A stretch of DNA of 64,000 nucleotides from Enhydrobacter aerosaccus. Lineage in GTDB: Bacteria > Pseudomonadota > Alphaproteobacteria > Reyranellales > Reyranellaceae. The stretch's first letter is position 1. Each line of letters begins with the position of its first letter. The position numbers and the translations under genes are program-made. Where the stretch lies: assembly GCF_900167455.1 (NCBI RefSeq), contig NZ_FUWJ01000001.1:186001-250000 (forward strand). The letters are read 5' to 3'. Of the stretch, positions 59,634-64,000 are shown in pieces. Below the pieces are notes generated by a model, which was not told the DNA's origin, made no database searches, and was given only the letters and a program-made list of their open reading frames with translations.

Positions 59634-60740
59634 ATGCCCCTCCAGGATCTCTTCACTGAAATCGGCCGGCTGGCGGGCTGGCTGCCGGACTGGCTGATCA
59701 CCGCGGCGGCGTTTGTCCTCGCGGCGGCGCTGGCGCTGCTGGTGCACGGCGCCGTGGTGCGGCTCGCGCATCGGCTCGTTCCGCCGCGCTTCGTCTTCCT
59801 GCAGACGCTGCTGTCCTCCACGCGGGACCTTTCGCGCGTCGCTCTCGTCCTGGTGGCGATGGCGACGGTCCTGCCGGTGGTGCCATTGGGCAAGGAAGCG
59901 ACGAACATTGTCGCCCACTGGCTGTTCGTGGCCTTCATCGGATTGGTCGGCTGGGCCTCGATCACCGCGCTGATGCTGGCCACCGATGTCTACCTGGCCC
60001 GGTCCACCATCAACGAGCAGTCCAATGCCCTGGCGCGCAAGCATGTGACGCAGGTCCGCGTCCTGCGGCGGGTCACGGTCACGCTGGTGATCATCATCAC
60101 CGTGGCGGCGGCACTGATGACGTTCAATTCGGTCAAGCAGTACGGCGTCAGCCTGATCGCTTCGGCGGGCGCGGCCGGCATCGTCGTCGGTCTCGCGATC
60201 CGTCCGCTGCTCACCAATCTCTTCGCCGGCATCCAGCTCGCCGTCACTCAGCCGATCCGCATCGGCGACGCCGTCATCGTCGAGAACGAGTGGGGCTGGG
60301 TCGAGGAGATCACGAGCACCTATGTCGTGATCAAGATCTGGGACTGGCGGCGCTTGGTCGTGCCGCTTTCGTACTTCCTGGAGAGGCCGTTCCAGAACTG
60401 GACCCGTCAGACCACCGACCTGATCGGCAGCGTGCTCATCTGGGTCGACTACACCGTGCCCGTCGCGCCGATCCGGACCAGGCTCGAGCAGATCGCGCGC
60501 GAGAGCAAGCTGTGGGACGGGCAGGTGGTCAACCTGCAGGTGGTAGACAGCAACGAGCGCGCCATCCAGCTGCGGGCGCTGGCGAGCGCCCGGACGTCAT
60601 CCGATGCCTGGGACCTGCGCTGCGAGGTGCGGGAGAAGCTGATCGTGTATCTGCAGCAGGAATATCCGGAGGCCCTGCCCAAGCAGCGCGCCGAACTGGT
60701 CGATCTGGCACAACGGCGTACCGCACGGCAGGCCGGCTGA
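59634..60740 (+). CDS. MscS-family mechanosensitive channel
   Basis: A 368-residue inner-membrane protein. Three to four membrane segments (about 15-40, 60-80, 90-112 and 145-165) are followed by the pore helix ASAGAAGIVVGLAIRPLLTN and the MscS beta domain (RIGDAVIVENEWGWVEEITS, YVVIKIWDWRRLVVPLSYFL). It opens on membrane tension to release solutes. The ATG (MPLQDL) is preferred; a GTG nine codons upstream is possible. It converges on rpoD with a shared terminator. Confidence 0.9.
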   Translation: MPLQDLFTEIGRLAGWLPDWLITAAAFVLAAALALLVHGAVVRLAHRLVPPRFVFLQTLLSSTRDLSRVALVLVAMATVLPVVPLGKEATNIVAHWLFVAFIGLVGWASITALMLATDVYLARSTINEQSNALARKHVTQVRVLRRVTVTLVIIITVAAALMTFNSVKQYGVSLIASAGAAGIVVGLAIRPLLTNLFAGIQLAVTQPIRIGDAVIVENEWGWVEEITSTYVVIKIWDWRRLVVPLSYFLERPFQNWTRQTTDLIGSVLIWVDYTVPVAPIRTRLEQIARESKLWDGQVVNLQVVDSNERAIQLRALASARTSSDAWDLRCEVREKLIVYLQQEYPEALPKQRAELVDLAQRRTARQAG

Positions 60741-60784
60741 CAGCTCCCGGGAGCCGGCGCGGATTCGTCTTCAGGGGCAAAGAA

Positions 60785-60815
60785 AAAGCCGGGGAGGAAG
60801 CCCCGGCTTTGTTGC
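60785..60815. terminator. Bidirectional terminator between the MscS gene and rpoD
   Basis: AAAGCCGGGG and CCCCGGCTTT form a perfect 10-bp stem with a 6-nt loop. An A-run on the left and TTTGTT on the right allow use in both directions for these convergent genes. Confidence 0.9.
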
Positions 60816-60831
60816 GTCTGGTGGGTCTCGA

Positions 60832-62877
<2,046 letters not shown>

Positions 62878-63046
62878 TTCTTTTCCTTGGCAATGCGACA
62901 AACACAGTTAACGGCCGGAGGAGGCCGGAAATTCGGTGGCAGTAGGGGGAACGGGCGGCGACCCGTGCAGCATCCCTTCTACTATATGGGATATAACTTC
63001 AAGCAGCGATAGGGGCTACGGCTCCAAAATTGCGCAGACCGGTCAT
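62878..63046 (-). promoter_or_regulatory. dnaG-rpoD intergenic region
   Basis: The 169-bp gap includes an AT-rich patch on the minus strand reading GTTATATCCCATATAGTAG, in which TATAGT could be a -10 element for rpoD. No good -35 is seen at 17 bp. rpoD may be read from both this region and dnaG. Confidence 0.3.
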
Positions 63047-64000
63047 TTATCGGCTTCCCTCGTGGGCCTCCTGGAGGGTCTCGCGACCCATCCGGCCCAC
63101 GGCAGCTTTCAGGCGCTCTGCATTCTCTTCGCTCGGATCCCGACAGAATTCTGCCTTGAGCTGCTCGATCTCGGCCATGTTCGACAGCCGCCTCATGACG
63201 TGCTCGGCCGTCCGGCGCCATTGGGCCATCCAGGCCTCGCTGTCGCTGGGATCGGTCCGAAAGATTTCGCGTGCCTTGAGGCGGGCCGTCTCGGCCAACC
63301 GGCCCAGACCGTTGCGCTGCAGGTGGTCTGTAATCAGCTGTACTTCAAGGGGGACGCTATCGGCTGCGGCATCGTCGGCGGCCGGATCGAGACCGGACGG
63401 CATCAGCGAAAGGGCATCCAGCAGGCCACGCTGCAGGCGCGCCAGTTCCGGATACTTGTCCGTCGGCAGCACGGAGACCTCCTCGTTCAGCACATGGAGC
63501 ATGGCCGGCCGCTCGATCAGGGCACCGAGGAGCATGCGGATCTGCCGCGAATAGCCATCCAGATCGAGCGAGGCCTGGCGCGCCTCGGTCCCGGCCGAGA
63601 CCGGCACCTCCATTGCCGCACCGGGACCACGAAAAGGCCGCCCGCCACCGGCTTTGGAGCCCGCACCGGTGCGTTTGCCCGGCTGCCAGGCTGGACGTTC
63701 GGTACGCCAGGCGCGGCCGAGCCGGGAGCGGATCTCGCTCTGATAGTGGGCCCGCACCACGGGGTCGGCGATCTCGGCGACCCGTTTGTCCAGGGCGGCC
63801 TGGATGCTGGCGCGACGCTCGGGCGTGTCTCCCGGCTGGCCCTCCATCTCCAGGTCCCAGACCAGGTCGACCAGGGGCCGAGCCAGTTCCAGCACCCGGC
63901 GGATCGCCTCCCGGCCGTGACTGCGGATCAAGCTGTCCGGGTCCTCCGCGGCAGGCAGCGCGACGAAGCGCAGGCTCTTGCCGGGACGCAGCAAGGGCAG
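63047..64000 (-). CDS. dnaG: DNA primase, C-terminal part (5' end outside window)
   Basis: The last 317 residues of DnaG. The reading starts inside the window edge with LLRPGKSLRFVALPAAEDPD, which is the end of the Toprim domain (the PxxxDPDxxI segment). The C-terminal helicase-interaction region follows, with a low-complexity linker (about PGKRTGAGSKAGGGRPFRG) and the end PSEENAERLKAAVGRMGRET. It lays RNA primers for replication and recruits DnaB through the C-terminal domain. Position directly before rpoD on the same strand confirms the assignment. Confidence 0.95.
   Translation of the reverse strand: MPLLRPGKSLRFVALPAAEDPDSLIRSHGREAIRRVLELARPLVDLVWDLEMEGQPGDTPERRASIQAALDKRVAEIADPVVRAHYQSEIRSRLGRAWRTERPAWQPGKRTGAGSKAGGGRPFRGPGAAMEVPVSAGTEARQASLDLDGYSRQIRMLLGALIERPAMLHVLNEEVSVLPTDKYPELARLQRGLLDALSLMPSGLDPAADDAAADSVPLEVQLITDHLQRNGLGRLAETARLKAREIFRTDPSDSEAWMAQWRRTAEHVMRRLSNMAEIEQLKAEFCRDPSEENAERLKAAVGRMGRETLQEAHEGSR

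Overview
The window is a high-GC chromosome segment of an alphaproteobacterium. The evidence is the RpoD and DnaG sequences, a tRNA-Thr with an encoded CCA end, and a ParB/RadC/strawberry-notch/Toprim/DUF2493/DUF736 gene set typical of integrative elements and plasmids of Rhizobiales-like bacteria. A soil lineage such as Reyranella or Bradyrhizobium would fit, but the genus cannot be fixed from sequence reading alone. Most of the segment (1-43 kb) is an accessory catabolic region rich in flavin- and CoA-dependent enzymes, interrupted by dead genes and dead insertion sequences. From 58.4 kb onward it looks like core chromosome.

Layout. 1-3.5 kb (minus): P450, acyl-CoA synthetase and an SCP2-type thiolase, overlapping as an operon. 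3.9-7.0 kb (plus): nitronate monooxygenase and two luciferase-like monooxygenases. 7.1-11.2 kb (plus, visibly less GC-rich): an alicyclic-acid degradation set resembling aliA-badH-badI-badK (CoA ligase, dehydrogenase, ring-opening crotonase, enoyl-CoA hydratase). 11.6-16.1 kb: an AcoR-type sigma-54 activator facing a luciferase-like monooxygenase that has a consensus -24/-12 promoter, then an esterase. 16.4-18.2 kb: an IS630/IS66 chimera and a broken TetR gene. 18.2-25.4 kb (minus): two CaiB-type CoA-transferase family genes, a D-aminoacylase-like amidohydrolase, a PAS protein and an HSL-type esterase, with pseudogene and IS debris between them. 25.5-35.2 kb (plus): an IclR-headed operon with a MaoC pair, Baeyer-Villiger monooxygenase, nitronate monooxygenase, Nudix hydrolase, a paired acyl-CoA dehydrogenase, an SCP2-thiolase-like protein and a DUF35 partner. 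This strongly resembles the retro-aldol side-chain module of steroid catabolism. 35.2-39.1 kb: a LivF remnant, a minus-strand operon (acyl-CoA dehydrogenase, frameshifted MaoC, CoA transferase) and a dead racemase gene. 39.3-43.6 kb: two more Baeyer-Villiger monooxygenases and panC. 44-45.8 kb: a class III cyclase, an Fnr-type remnant and a small protein.

46.0-57.7 kb is a mobile-element maintenance block: ParB, RadC, a 1440-residue methyltransferase/strawberry-notch helicase, a Toprim protein, DUF2493, an XRE regulator, and DUF736 with a dead inverted copy. No integrase, relaxase or secretion genes are visible. The block stops just before the 3' end of tRNA-Thr, a classical integration site.

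The most interesting signals are regulatory RNA-like leaders inside this block. The radC and helicase genes share one leader with compensatory stem changes. The DUF2493 and DUF736 genes share a second, different leader: a long stem of variable sequence, a nearly invariant 20-base core, and a terminal hairpin ending exactly 21 nt before both start codons. After the tRNA come an amidohydrolase, an MscS channel, rpoD and the 3' part of dnaG.
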